A DNA stretch of 64,000 nt from Ancylobacter sp. SL191 (GCF_026625645.1 NZ_CP113056.1:4067001-4131000); one strand, 5' to 3'; shown: positions 1 through 8,752, counted from the stretch's first letter. Notes: generated by a model from the sequence alone, not told the origin. Made by a program: numbers and translations.

Positions 1-15
1 GCATCGGCGGCGTGA
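1..15 (+). CDS. ccoN: Probable last codons of ccoN (cbb3 oxidase subunit I), partial
   Basis: The first bases read Ala-Ser-Ala-Ala-stop in frame 1, ending with TGA at 13-15, just before ccoO. In cbb3 operons the catalytic subunit gene ccoN comes immediately before ccoO, so this is most likely its 3' end. Only four residues are visible, so the assignment rests on gene order alone. Confidence 0.4.
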   Translation, partial: ASAA

Positions 16-26
16 GGCACCCGGTC

Positions 27-779
27 ATGGCAACGCACGCCGAAGACCCCAAGGGTCACGCCATCATCGAGCGGTCGACCACGCTGCTCTTCGTCCTGAC
101 GCTGCTGGTCATCCTGATCGGCGGGCTGGTGGAAATCGTGCCGCTGTTCAAGCTGGAGACGACGGTGCAGCCGGTGCCGGGCATGCGGCCCTATTCGCCG
201 CTCGAGCAGATCGGCCGCAACGTCTATACGCGCGAGGGCTGCTACACCTGCCACAGCCAGCAGATCCGCCCGTTCCGCGACGAGGTGGAGCGCTACGGTC
301 CTTACTCGGTCGCGGCCGAGAGCATGTACGACCACCCCTTTCTCTGGGGCTCCAAGCGCACCGGGCCGGACCTCGCCCGCGTCGGCTCGAAATACTCCAA
401 CGCCTGGCATCTCGCCCACATGATGGACCCGCGCAGCGTCGTGCCGGTGTCGATCATGCCGGCCTATCCGTTCCTCGCCAGCCGTGAGATCGACGTGGAG
501 GGCTTCGCCGCCCATATGCGCGCGCTGCGCAAGGTGGGGGTGCCCTATACGGACGAGATGATCGCCCGTTCTGCCGCCGACATCCGGGCCCAGGCCTCGG
601 GCGACGACAGCGATGGCGGGCTGCTCGCCCGCTATCCCAAGGCGCGGCTCGGCGATTTTGACGGGCATCCCGACCGCATCACCGAGATGGACGCGCTCAT
701 CGCCTATCTGCAGGTGCTCGGCACGCTGGCCGAGCTGCCGTTGGTTGCGCCCGCCGCACAGGGGAGCACGCAGCCATGA
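27..779 (+). CDS. ccoO: Cytochrome c oxidase cbb3-type, subunit II (monoheme cytochrome c)
   Basis: CcoO is the membrane-anchored monoheme c subunit that passes electrons to CcoN in high-affinity cbb3 oxidase. The protein has one N-terminal membrane helix (about residues 18-40) and a heme c site CYTCH near residue 75, followed by the SQQIRPF segment typical of CcoO. Met-rich stretches (PASIMPAY-like, here VSIMPAYPF) supply the distal heme ligand region. ATG at 27 is chosen because GAGG lies 9 bases upstream; a GTG at 12 would overlap the preceding stop. About 250 residues, normal for the family. Its stop overlaps the ccoQ start (ATGA). Confidence 0.96.
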   Translation: MATHAEDPKGHAIIERSTTLLFVLTLLVILIGGLVEIVPLFKLETTVQPVPGMRPYSPLEQIGRNVYTREGCYTCHSQQIRPFRDEVERYGPYSVAAESMYDHPFLWGSKRTGPDLARVGSKYSNAWHLAHMMDPRSVVPVSIMPAYPFLASREIDVEGFAAHMRALRKVGVPYTDEMIARSAADIRAQASGDDSDGGLLARYPKARLGDFDGHPDRITEMDALIAYLQVLGTLAELPLVAPAAQGSTQP

Positions 780-943
780 GCGAGGCCCTGCTCGTCTTCG
801 CGCTGAAATCCTGGCTGGTTATCGCCGTCGCGCTGTTCGCCGCCATCCTCTGGAGCGTGTTCCGCCCCGGCGCCCGCGCCGAGATGGACCGCCGCTCCCG
901 CATCCCGTTTGCCAGCGGGGAGGACACCGATGGCCACGCCTGA
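776..943 (+). CDS. ccoQ: Cytochrome cbb3 oxidase subunit CcoQ (small stabilising subunit)
   Basis: This 55-residue protein begins MSEALLVFALKSWLVIAVAL and has one membrane helix (about residues 5-27) followed by a short basic cytoplasmic tail. It lies exactly between ccoO and ccoP, as in most cbb3 operons. CcoQ/FixQ stabilises the interaction of CcoP with the CcoNO core. It shares ATGA with ccoO and overlaps the ccoP start by 14 bases, so the genes are translationally coupled. The identity comes from size, topology and position; the sequence of CcoQ is poorly conserved. Confidence 0.88.
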   Translation: MSEALLVFALKSWLVIAVALFAAILWSVFRPGARAEMDRRSRIPFASGEDTDGHA

Positions 944-1799
944 ACGCGACCCGCTCACCGGCTACCGCACCACCGGCCATGAATGGGACGGCATCAAGGA
1001 GCTGACGACGCCGGTGCCGCAATGGTGGCTCACCGTCTTCATCGGCTCGTGCTTCGTCGCGGTGGCGTATATGTGGCTCTTTCCCTCGGTGGCGACACCG
1101 GTGGGCGTGTTCAAGGGCCAGCTCGGCTGGACCAGCCGCGGCCAGCTTGCCGAGGAAGTCGCCGCGGGGCGGGCGGCGCAGGCCGACTGGCGCCACCTGC
1201 TCAACGAGGCGCCGCTCGACCGGATCGAGGCCAACCCGGAACTGCGCCGTTTCGCCATCGCCGGCGGGCGGGCCGCCTTCAACGAGAACTGCGCGCCCTG
1301 CCATGGCGTCGGCGCGGGCGGCCAGATCGGCCAGTTCCCGGCTCTGATCGACGATGACTGGCTGTGGGGCGGCACTATCGCCGACATCCACCAGACGGTG
1401 AGCTACGGCATCCGCTCCGGTCATGACGAGACACGCCAGAGCATGATGCCGGCCTTTGGCGAGATGCTCTCCACCACCGACATCGACGCCATCGCCGACT
1501 ATGTGCTGACCCTCGCCGATCCCGACCAGGCGGCGAGGCGCGGCACGATGCCCGGCGCCGCGCTGTTCCAGCAGAACTGCGCCGCCTGCCATGGCGGCAA
1601 TGGCGAGGGCAACCGCGAATTCGGCGCGCCGACGCTTAACGACGCCATCTGGCTCTATGGCGGCACGAAGGCCGCCATCCGGCATCAGATCGCCACTCCG
1701 CGCATGGGCATGATGCCCGCCTTCGCCACCAAGCTCGACCCGGAGACCATCCGGATGCTCGCCGTCTATGTCCATACGCTGGGCGGGGGCGAGCGCTGA
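930..1799 (+). CDS. ccoP: Cytochrome c oxidase cbb3-type, subunit III (diheme cytochrome c)
   Basis: CcoP carries two c-type hemes that accept electrons from soluble cytochromes for the cbb3 oxidase. An N-terminal CcoP segment (HEWDGIKELTTPVPQWW) precedes one membrane helix (about residues 32-52). Two periplasmic cytochrome c domains follow, with heme sites CAPCHG and CAACHG and distal MMPAF motifs after each. ATG at 930 has GGGAGGAC just upstream, better than the upstream GTG at 909. About 289 residues, as expected. The stop overlaps ccoG (TGATG). Confidence 0.97.
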   Translation: MATPERDPLTGYRTTGHEWDGIKELTTPVPQWWLTVFIGSCFVAVAYMWLFPSVATPVGVFKGQLGWTSRGQLAEEVAAGRAAQADWRHLLNEAPLDRIEANPELRRFAIAGGRAAFNENCAPCHGVGAGGQIGQFPALIDDDWLWGGTIADIHQTVSYGIRSGHDETRQSMMPAFGEMLSTTDIDAIADYVLTLADPDQAARRGTMPGAALFQQNCAACHGGNGEGNREFGAPTLNDAIWLYGGTKAAIRHQIATPRMGMMPAFATKLDPETIRMLAVYVHTLGGGER

Positions 1800-3283
1800 T
1801 GCCGGCAACCGCCCTCCCCAGCCTTGCTCCCGCCCGCGCCGCTATTCGGCCGGACATTCCCCACGCGGTGCGCGGGCACTTCCGGCGTATCAAGACAGGC
1901 CTCACCTTGGGGATGCTCGGCTTCTTCTTCCTGCTGCCGTGGCTGCGCTGGGATCGCGGCGAGGGGCTGCCGGGGCAGGCGGTGCTGTTCGATCTTCCGG
2001 GCCGCCGGCTCTTCGCCTTCGGGCTGGAGTTCTGGCCGCAGGATCTGCCGATCGCGGTCGGCCTGATGGTGGCGGGGGCCTTGGCGCTGTTCTACGCGAC
2101 GACGCTGGCCGGGCGGGTCTGGTGCGGCTTCGCCTGCCCGCAGACCGTGTGGTCCGACCTCTTCTTCACGGTGGACCGCCTGATCGTGCGCCTGGTCGGC
2201 AAGGGGACGCGGGAGCGCCGGCTGCGCACGCTCGCCTGGATCCTCATCGCGCTGGCGACCGGGATCGGCTTCACCAGCTATTTCATCGACGCCCCCGCTT
2301 TGCCGGGCCTGCTATTCGGTGGACAGGCGCCGGCCATGGCCTATGCCACCGTCCTCGTGCTGACCGGGACGACCTGGCTGCTCGCCGCCCATGCCCGCGA
2401 GCGCGTGTGCCTGCATATGTGCCCGTGGCCGCGCTTTCAGGCCGCGCTGCTCGACCCGCAGAGCCTTGTCGTCACCTATCAGACCGGACGGGGCGAGCCG
2501 CGCGGGCGCAAGCGCGACGCGCTGCGGCCCGAGCTCGTGGAGCCAGACCTCCTCGCGCCAAGCCTGTTCGCCCTGGCGCGCGATGCCTCGGCCTTCACCG
2601 TCCCGCCGTCGTCCGCGCCCCTGCGCGGCGACTGCATCGACTGCACGCGCTGCGTCACCGCCTGCCCGACCGGCGTCGACATTCGCGACGGCCTGCAGAT
2701 GGGCTGCATCGGTTGCGGCCTGTGCATCGACGCCTGCAACGAGGTCATGGCCAAGCTGGAGCGCCCGGCGGGGCTCATCCGCTTTGATGTCGAGACCGCG
2801 CCGGGAGCCAGCCGGCGGAGCACGCCGCGCATCGGCTGGATGCGGCCGAAGGCGCTGACCTTCGGCCTCGCCGCCCTGCTGGCCTTCGGCCTCTCGGCCT
2901 ATGGCATGGCGACGCTGGCGGATGTCAGCGTGCATGCCGAGCCACAGCGCAACCCGCCTTTCGTGCAGCTCTCCGACGGCAGTGTGCGCAACGATCTGGC
3001 GCTGCGTCTCGCCCATCGCCGACCGGGGCTCTCCGCCGTCACCCTGCATGTGGAGGGGCTCGACAGCGCGCAGCTCCGCCTCGGAACGCTCGACCAGCTG
3101 CCCGGCGCCCGCCTCGACATCGCCATCGGCGCGGGACGCAGCCTCGACGAGCGACTGCTCATCACCCTGCCGCGCGCGAACGCGCCCAAGGGGCGTCGCG
3201 ATTTCGAGCTGGTGCTGGCCGATGCCGCGACCGGCGAGGAACTGGCCCGCCTGCCCAGCTATTTCTGGGGGCCCGAGCGATGA
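1799..3283 (+). CDS. ccoG: Cytochrome c oxidase accessory protein CcoG/FixG (cupric reductase, polyferredoxin)
   Basis: CcoG is a membrane iron-sulfur protein needed for cbb3 assembly; published work on homologues assigns it cupric reductase activity, making Cu(I) for the oxidase. The protein (494 residues) has several membrane helices in its first half, a CGFACPQ motif near residue 107, a CPWPRF motif, and two [4Fe-4S] binding segments (CIDCTRCVTACP and CIGCGLCIDAC). A further helix and an Ig-like FixG C-terminal domain follow. It is the first of the ccoGHIS maturation genes, overlapping ccoP and ccoH by 4 bases or fewer. Confidence 0.96.
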   Translation: MPATALPSLAPARAAIRPDIPHAVRGHFRRIKTGLTLGMLGFFFLLPWLRWDRGEGLPGQAVLFDLPGRRLFAFGLEFWPQDLPIAVGLMVAGALALFYATTLAGRVWCGFACPQTVWSDLFFTVDRLIVRLVGKGTRERRLRTLAWILIALATGIGFTSYFIDAPALPGLLFGGQAPAMAYATVLVLTGTTWLLAAHARERVCLHMCPWPRFQAALLDPQSLVVTYQTGRGEPRGRKRDALRPELVEPDLLAPSLFALARDASAFTVPPSSAPLRGDCIDCTRCVTACPTGVDIRDGLQMGCIGCGLCIDACNEVMAKLERPAGLIRFDVETAPGASRRSTPRIGWMRPKALTFGLAALLAFGLSAYGMATLADVSVHAEPQRNPPFVQLSDGSVRNDLALRLAHRRPGLSAVTLHVEGLDSAQLRLGTLDQLPGARLDIAIGAGRSLDERLLITLPRANAPKGRRDFELVLADAATGEELARLPSYFWGPER

Positions 3284-3756
3284 GCCGCACACCCGCAGTC
3301 CCGCAGAACCGGCGCGACCTGTGGATCCCCGCCAGCTTCGTGCTGTTCTTCGTCGCGCTGGCCGGACTCCAGCTCTGGTTCGTCCTGCTGGCCAATCGCA
3401 GCTTTACCGGCCTCGTCACCGATCCACGGCCGGCGGGCCTCGCCCATGGCACCGCACCGGCCACCGACTGGGCGGCGCGGCTGACCTTCACCCCGACCGG
3501 CACGCTTGCCGGCACACTGGAGGTGACGCTGACCGACAGCGGGGGCCGACCGCTCGCGCCCGAGCGGCTGATCGCCACCGCCGAGCGGACGACGCGCTTC
3601 CCCCAGCTTGTGCCGGTCATGCTGCAGCCCCTCGCCGCTGGTCGCTTCGAGGCCGCGCTCCGGCTGCCGCTGGCGGGCCCCTGGGCGGTGCGGCTCACGC
3701 TGACGCAGCAGGGCCGGACCACCGAGCGGGTCGAGACGGTCGAGGTGCTGCCATGA
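3280..3756 (+). CDS. ccoH: CcoH/FixH cbb3 oxidase assembly protein
   Basis: A 158-residue protein with one N-terminal membrane helix (about residues 13-38, IPASFVLFFVALAGLQLWF) and a periplasmic beta-rich FixH domain. CcoH interacts with the cbb3 complex and is needed for its stable assembly. Position between ccoG and ccoI, with ATGA overlaps on both sides, supports the assignment. The soluble domain is divergent, so gene order carries much of the weight. Confidence 0.88.
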   Translation: MSRTPAVPQNRRDLWIPASFVLFFVALAGLQLWFVLLANRSFTGLVTDPRPAGLAHGTAPATDWAARLTFTPTGTLAGTLEVTLTDSGGRPLAPERLIATAERTTRFPQLVPVMLQPLAAGRFEAALRLPLAGPWAVRLTLTQQGRTTERVETVEVLP

Positions 3757-5966
3757 GCGCCGCCTACGCCGCCGATAGCGTGCCGGGAGATGACCTCACG
3801 CTGTGTTCGATCCGCAGTTTCGTCGAGACGCGCGGCGACATCCGGCGGCTGAGCCTGCTGGTCGACGGCGCACACTGCGCCGCCTGCATCAGCGCCATCG
3901 AGGAGCGCTTGCGCGATGATCCGACGGTGACGATGGCACGGCTGAACCTCACCTTGCGCCGCCTCAGCGTCGAATGGCGCGGCGACCTCGCCCATGCCGA
4001 CACACTCGCCCGGCAGGTTGAGGCTCTCGGCTACCGGGTGGCGCCGTTCGACCCCGCGTTTCTCACCCGCCTCGACAGTGACGCCGGCCGCGAGTTCCTT
4101 CGCGCGCTCGCCATCGCGGCGTTTGCCTCGTCGAATGTGATGATGCTGTCGCTGGCGGTCTGGGCAGGGCAGGCCGAGGACATGGCGGGCGGCACGCAGC
4201 TCCTGTTCCAATGGCTGGCGGCGCTGGTCGCCCTTCCCGCCGTCGCCTATGCCGGACGCCCCTTTTTCCGCTCGGCCGTGAGCGCGCTGCGGCAGGGGCG
4301 CACCAACATAGACGTGCCGATCGCGCTGGGCCTCATACTCACCAGCCTGATCAGCCTGATCGAACTGATCCGTCAGGGCCGCGACGTCTATTTCGACAGC
4401 GCGACGGCGTTGCTGTTCGTGCTGCTGGTCGGCCGCTATCTCGATTTCCGCGTGCGCGCCCGCTCCCGCGCCGCCGTGGAGCGCCTGCTGATGCTGAAGG
4501 CGCATGGCGCGACGGTATGTCGGGAGGATGGAACGCTCGCGGTTCTGCCGGCCCATGCCGTGCGCACCGGCATGATCGTCCTCTTCCGCCCCGGCGAGCG
4601 CGTGGCGGTCGATGGTATCGTCGTGGAGGGACGCTCCGATATTGATGTTGCCATCGTCACCGGCGAGAGCCTGCCGCAGCGGGCCCTGCCGGGCACGCGG
4701 GTGCTTGCCGGCAGCGTGAATCTCACGCAGCCGCTGAAGCTGCGCGCCAGCGCCGGCGTCGAGGACAGCCACCTCGCCGACATCGTCCGCCTTGTCGAGC
4801 AGGCCGAGGCGCGCCGGGGCCGGGCGCGCCAGCTGGCCGATCGTGTGGCCCGCATCTGGACGCCGATCATCCACGGTGTCGCGCTGGCGACGCTGCTCGG
4901 CTGGTGGCTGCTGGCCGATGCCGGCCTCGCCCCCGCGCTGCTCAATGCCGTGAGCGTACTCATCATCGCCTGCCCCTGCGCCATCGGGCTCGCCGTGCCG
5001 GCGGTGCAGGTGGTCGCGACCGGCGCGCTGCTGAAACGCGGCATTCTGCTGCGCGCCGGCGACGCGCTGGAGCGGCTGGCCAGCGTCGATCTCGTCGCCT
5101 TCGACAAGACCGGCACGCTCACACGCGGCGAACCACGCATCACCGAGTGGCCCGAGGACAGCAGCGCGATCCGTGTTGCCGCGTCACTGGCGAGCATGAG
5201 CCCCCATCCGGTGGCGCGCGTCCTCCACGCCGCCGCGCCGCTGGAGGAACCGCCCCCCTGCTGGGAGGAAGTGCCCGGCGAGGGCATCCGCGCGCTGACG
5301 CCGGAGGGCGAAGTCCGGCTCGGCCGTGCCAGCTTCTGCGATGTGGCGGGTGCCCCGGACAGCGCGACCAGCGAGGTCTGGCTGGCCCGCCCCGGCCACG
5401 CACCGGCGCGCTTTGCCATAGAGGATGCGCTGCGCCCCGATGCGGCGGAGACGGTGACGAGGTTCGCCGCGGCCGGCATCCCGTCGGCCATCCTGTCGGG
5501 CGACCGACCCGAGGTGGTGGCGCGCGTCGCGCGGGTGCTCGACATCGGCCTCGGCCAGGGCGGGCTGTTGCCGCGCGACAAGCTCGCCCGGCTGGAAGGC
5601 TGGCGGGCCGAGGGGCACCATACGCTGATGGTCGGCGACGGGCTCAACGACGCGCCGGCGCTGGCGGCAGCGCATGTCTCGGCCAGCTTCGCCCATGGCG
5701 CCCCGGCGAGCCAGAGCGCGGCGGACATCGTGCTGCCCTTCGGCGATCTTGCCGCCGTCCACCATGTCTGGCGGGCCGGGCGGCGCGCCCATCGCATCAT
5801 CCTGCAGAATCTGGGACTGGCGGCGTTTTACAACATTGCGCTCATTCCCGTGGCTGTGTGCGGGCTGGTGACGCCGCTCGGCGCGGCGCTCGCCATGGCG
5901 GCGAGTTCGCTGACCGTCACCCTCAACGCGTTGCGGGCGGGCGAACCGGACAGGGAGCGCGGCTGA
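3753..5966 (+). CDS. ccoI: Copper-translocating P1B-type ATPase CcoI/FixI
   Basis: CcoI exports copper across the inner membrane for delivery to the CuB centre of cbb3 oxidase. An N-terminal heavy-metal-associated domain carries the Cu site GAHCAACI (about residue 33). The membrane part has the CPC metal motif (IIACPCAIGLA), the phosphorylation loop has DKTGTLT, and GDGLNDAPAL is the hinge motif. ATG at 3753 overlaps the ccoH stop (ATGA) and gives 737 residues; the frame is open further upstream, but that part is an antisense-like extension inside ccoG and ccoH. It is copper-type rather than Zn/Cd-type because of CPC and its operon. Confidence 0.96.
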   Translation: MSAAYAADSVPGDDLTLCSIRSFVETRGDIRRLSLLVDGAHCAACISAIEERLRDDPTVTMARLNLTLRRLSVEWRGDLAHADTLARQVEALGYRVAPFDPAFLTRLDSDAGREFLRALAIAAFASSNVMMLSLAVWAGQAEDMAGGTQLLFQWLAALVALPAVAYAGRPFFRSAVSALRQGRTNIDVPIALGLILTSLISLIELIRQGRDVYFDSATALLFVLLVGRYLDFRVRARSRAAVERLLMLKAHGATVCREDGTLAVLPAHAVRTGMIVLFRPGERVAVDGIVVEGRSDIDVAIVTGESLPQRALPGTRVLAGSVNLTQPLKLRASAGVEDSHLADIVRLVEQAEARRGRARQLADRVARIWTPIIHGVALATLLGWWLLADAGLAPALLNAVSVLIIACPCAIGLAVPAVQVVATGALLKRGILLRAGDALERLASVDLVAFDKTGTLTRGEPRITEWPEDSSAIRVAASLASMSPHPVARVLHAAAPLEEPPPCWEEVPGEGIRALTPEGEVRLGRASFCDVAGAPDSATSEVWLARPGHAPARFAIEDALRPDAAETVTRFAAAGIPSAILSGDRPEVVARVARVLDIGLGQGGLLPRDKLARLEGWRAEGHHTLMVGDGLNDAPALAAAHVSASFAHGAPASQSAADIVLPFGDLAAVHHVWRAGRRAHRIILQNLGLAAFYNIALIPVAVCGLVTPLGAALAMAASSLTVTLNALRAGEPDRERG

Positions 5967-6124
5967 TGGATGTGCTGCTTTTCCTCGTCCCCATCGCGCT
6001 GGCGCTCGGCACGCTGGGGTTGGCGGCATTCTTCTGGACGCTGCGCACCGGCCAGTATGACGACCTCGACGGCGACGCCGCCCGCATTCTCCTCGACAAG
6101 GACACCCCCGAGGCTTCCCCATGA
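5966..6124 (+). CDS. ccoS: Cytochrome cbb3 oxidase maturation protein CcoS
   Basis: A 52-residue single-helix protein beginning MDVLLFLVPIALALGTLGLA, with the conserved FFWTLRTGQYDDLDGDAARIL segment that defines CcoS/FixS. CcoS is required for insertion of heme and copper cofactors into CcoN. It follows ccoI with a TGATG overlap and in turn overlaps the next gene by four bases, completing ccoGHIS. Confidence 0.95.
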   Translation: MDVLLFLVPIALALGTLGLAAFFWTLRTGQYDDLDGDAARILLDKDTPEASP

Positions 6125-6744
6125 ACGCTCTGACGCCTTTCAAGCCCGCCCCGGCTGCTCATCTCCGGCCACCCGCATCGGTCGAGATGCCGCGCCCGCT
6201 GCCTTTCCTGCTGAACGTGCTGCTGGCCGGTGCCCTGGGTTTTTACCTCGGCGGCTGGATGGCCGCGCTGGCGGGTGCCGGCGCGCTGCTGGCCCTGCTC
6301 GGCGGCTTCTTCCTCGCGCCGCAGATCGGGCAGGCCCGGCGCGCGCTTGAGCGGCTGGGAGGCTCGGTCTGGGTCATGCTGCGTCCGCTGGTCGGTCTCG
6401 TCCTGTTCCCGCCGGTCGCTGCCATCACCCTCGTGCTCAGTGTCCTTCTGCTGATCGGCGGGTGGGGCGGTGCCCACATCAACCGCCCCTCTATTCCCGG
6501 CTCCCTCTCGGTGCTCGCGACCCTGCACGCCTGGCGGCGCCTGCTGCTCGGCCTGTTCACTTCGGACAACCTGCCGATGACCGCCGTCAACATCCTGCTG
6601 CTGGTCGTCCTGGGCTGCGTCGGGATCGGTATCGAGGTCGCCTTCTACGCCGCACTTGCGGCTGTGCCGGTGATGATCGTCGCTCTGGTGATGGTCGCCA
6701 TCGAAGCGAGCCGGGAGCCGGACGACGGCCCGGCGGCGGGCTGA
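6121..6744 (+). CDS. Integral membrane protein of unknown function in the cbb3 maturation operon
   Basis: A 207-residue protein with about four to five hydrophobic segments (roughly residues 28-68, 82-115 and 155-195) and no catalytic or metal motif that I recognise. The only charged stretch is a short cytoplasmic-looking loop (APQIGQARRALERLGG). It shares four bases with ccoS and lies 6 bases before a TauE/SafE-type gene, so it is almost certainly co-transcribed with ccoGHIS. A role in oxidase assembly or copper handling is inferred only from that position. Confidence 0.7.
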   Translation: MNALTPFKPAPAAHLRPPASVEMPRPLPFLLNVLLAGALGFYLGGWMAALAGAGALLALLGGFFLAPQIGQARRALERLGGSVWVMLRPLVGLVLFPPVAAITLVLSVLLLIGGWGGAHINRPSIPGSLSVLATLHAWRRLLLGLFTSDNLPMTAVNILLLVVLGCVGIGIEVAFYAALAAVPVMIVALVMVAIEASREPDDGPAAG

Positions 6745-6750
6745 AGCATC

Positions 6751-7449
6751 GTGATGGTCGATCTCAGCTTTCTTGGCGGCCTGATCCTCGGCCTTGCCAG
6801 CAGCCTGCACTGCGCCGGCATGTGCGGCGGCATCGCCTCCGGCCTGCTGCTTGCTTTCGACACCGGCCGAGGACCGGCACAGCGCGCCGGGGTGCTTCTG
6901 GTGAGCCAGGCGGGGCGGATCATCGCCTATGTCACGGCGGGCAGCTTCCTTGGCGTCGTCGGATCGGAATTCTACGGCGCTTTCAATCAGGCGGGCGCCC
7001 ATCTCGTCATGCGCTGGGCGGCCGCGGTGGCGCTCGGCTGGATCGGGCTGTCGATGACCGGCCTGGTGCCAGTGGTGAGCGTCGTGGACCGGCTCGGCGC
7101 GCCGCTCGCCCGGTTGTCGCGCCATCCCGCCCGCCTCGCCTTTGCCGGCGGCTATGCCGGCCCGTTCATTGCCGGGATCGCCTGGGGATTGCTGCCCTGC
7201 GGCATGGTCTATGGCGCCCTGTTCTACGCCATGCTGACCGGCAGCGGGGGCGGCGGTGCGCTGGTCATGGTCGGCTTCGGGCTCGGCACGCTGCCGGCGG
7301 TGACGGCGACGGCTTTCGGCGTCACCGCGCTGCGGCACATGGCATTCGCGCCGCGCATCCGGGTTCTGGCGGGCGCGACCCTCATCGTGATCGCGGCAGC
7401 CAGCGCGCTCCTGCCGGCCGCCGCATGGGAAGAGTTGTGTTTGACGTGA
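6751..7449 (+). CDS. TauE/SafE-family (DsbD-like) membrane protein, probable cbb3 maturation partner
   Basis: A 232-residue polytopic membrane protein with about six helices. Its first helix ends with the SLHCAGMCGG motif, and PFIAGIAWGLLPCGMVYG occurs near residue 145; both are hallmarks of the SafE/cytochrome c biogenesis transmembrane (PF13386-like) group. Homologues often follow ccoS in other Proteobacteria, so a role in metal or thiol handling for cbb3 assembly is likely but unproven. GTG at 6751 and ATG at 6754 are both possible starts. The family name sulfite exporter should not be taken literally. Confidence 0.85.
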   Translation: MMVDLSFLGGLILGLASSLHCAGMCGGIASGLLLAFDTGRGPAQRAGVLLVSQAGRIIAYVTAGSFLGVVGSEFYGAFNQAGAHLVMRWAAAVALGWIGLSMTGLVPVVSVVDRLGAPLARLSRHPARLAFAGGYAGPFIAGIAWGLLPCGMVYGALFYAMLTGSGGGGALVMVGFGLGTLPAVTATAFGVTALRHMAFAPRIRVLAGATLIVIAAASALLPAAAWEELCLT

Positions 7450-7462
7450 TGACGGTGGCGCG

Positions 7463-7479
7463 TTGGACAATTTGTCCAA
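7463..7479. promoter_or_regulatory. Perfect 17-bp palindrome, probable operator
   Basis: TTGGACAA-T-TTGTCCAA is an inverted repeat with 8-bp arms and a single central base. It lies in the short gap between the cbb3 accessory operon and the next gene (start 7517). This is a typical place and size for a dimeric regulator site. It does not fit the FNR/FixK spacing (TTGAT-N4-ATCAA). The Crp/Fnr-type regulator encoded at 8051 is one candidate ligand, with no direct evidence. Confidence 0.55.
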
Positions 7480-7516
7480 TGCCGACGGCGTGAAACACCG
7501 CTAGCATCGAGTTGTC

Positions 7517-7963
7517 ATGACGCATCCTGCTCACACGCGCGACCTCACGCCCTTGCAGGCCTCGCATCGGCGCGCGCGGGGTGCGATCCAGGGACTGTTG
7601 CACCTGCTGTGCGCTGTTGCCCTGTTGCTGGTTGGCTCCATCCATCAGCTTCCCGCGCGAGCGGCGAGCGCGCCCGCCGACGTCGACCTCAGCGAGTATG
7701 TCTTGCCGGACGGCACCCTGCCGGTGCTGTGCCTGTCGCCTTCCGATGACGGCTCCTCCTCCGGCACCCCGCATTCTCACGGCTGCGAGGCCTGCCGGCT
7801 CGCCGCGACGCCGGGACTGCTCACGCCTGAACACGACCTGTTCCGGCCCGCGGACTACACGCTTCTGACGCGGCCGCGCTTTCCCGAAACGGCACCCGCC
7901 CACCCTGTCCTGCTCTTCCGTCTCGCCCAGCGCGGGCCCCCAGCCTCCGGCCTCCACGCCTGA
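7517..7963 (+). CDS. Small secreted or membrane-anchored Cys/His protein (DUF2946-like), unknown function
   Basis: A 148-residue protein with a basic N-terminus and one hydrophobic segment (about residues 26-48) ending in an Ala-rich site that could be cleaved. The exported part contains HSHGCEACRL near residue 86, a plausible metal-binding cluster. The layout resembles DUF2946 proteins, which are common in copper loci, but the match is by eye. It follows a 17-bp palindrome and precedes the regulator at 8051; the later copper genes (YcnI, CopCD) make a copper-related role reasonable. Confidence 0.65.
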   Translation: MTHPAHTRDLTPLQASHRRARGAIQGLLHLLCAVALLLVGSIHQLPARAASAPADVDLSEYVLPDGTLPVLCLSPSDDGSSSGTPHSHGCEACRLAATPGLLTPEHDLFRPADYTLLTRPRFPETAPAHPVLLFRLAQRGPPASGLHA

Positions 7964-8050
7964 ATCGCGGCAGGCCACCGCCTGCCTTGGTCGCGTGTCC
8001 GCGCGGTCCGGCCCGAGCCAGACCTGCCAGACGAATGCCGGGGTCCAACC

Positions 8051-8752
8051 ATGTTCATCAACGCCGCCCTGCGGTCCGACGCCCTGCGCGCTTGGCCGCT
8101 CTTGCCCGTTCCGTCCGACGCGGACAGGTCCGCGCTCGTCATTGCCGCCCGCGAATCGATCACGCCCGACACTCTCGCAGAGGCTCACCTCTACCGGATC
8201 GAAACAGGATGCTTGGCGCTCTGCCGCCAGATCGACGCCGAGCGACGCCAGATCCTCGACATCGTCGGTCCCGGTCGGTTGATCGACCAGGGCCTTGTTC
8301 ACCGCCTGCCCTGCGAGATCGTCGCCTTCGCGCCGACCCGCCTCGCGCCGGTGGATGCGCCGGCCGCGGGGCTGGAAGCGCTGGCGGCCGCGCATCAGCA
8401 GGTGATGCTGGACCGAGCCCTCGGCCATCTCACCCGGCTCGGCCGGCTGGGCGCCGGCGAGAGAGTGGCCGAGGCGCTGCTCGATCTCGCCGGGCAATAT
8501 GCCCATCACGCCTGTTTCAAGGGCGAAGGAAGCGAGACTTTCCCGTTCCATCTCAGCCGGGGCGATCTCGCCGACTGGCTGGGTCTGACGCTGGAGACCG
8601 TCAGCCGCTGCATGAGCCGCCTCAAGCAGGACGGGGTGATCGACTTCGGCAAAGGGTCCACCTTGACCCTTCTCGACCGCGCCGCCCTGACCGAAATCGC
8701 GCGCGGCAGCCGGAAGCTGCAGGCGCTCTACGCTCCCCGGCAAGCGGGGTGA
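8051..8752 (+). CDS. Crp/Fnr-family transcriptional regulator
   Basis: A 233-residue protein with a degenerate cyclic-nucleotide-binding-type N-terminal domain (YRIETGCLALCRQI ... ILDIVGPGRLI), a dimerisation helix (about residues 112-150) and a C-terminal winged helix. The recognition helix contains ETVSRCMSRLKQDGVI, the E--SR signature of the FNR/FixK branch, which reads TTGAT half-sites. It lacks the N-terminal cysteine cluster of FNR/ANR, so it is not an oxygen-sensing Fe-S protein. Position between cbb3/copper genes suggests local control of respiration or copper genes. Confidence 0.9.
   Translation: MFINAALRSDALRAWPLLPVPSDADRSALVIAARESITPDTLAEAHLYRIETGCLALCRQIDAERRQILDIVGPGRLIDQGLVHRLPCEIVAFAPTRLAPVDAPAAGLEALAAAHQQVMLDRALGHLTRLGRLGAGERVAEALLDLAGQYAHHACFKGEGSETFPFHLSRGDLADWLGLTLETVSRCMSRLKQDGVIDFGKGSTLTLLDRAALTEIARGSRKLQALYAPRQAG

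Noticed and set aside
7463..7479. FNR/FixK box reading of the 17-bp palindrome
   Set aside because: The TTG and CAA ends are 11 bases apart, not 8, so it does not match TTGAT-N4-ATCAA.
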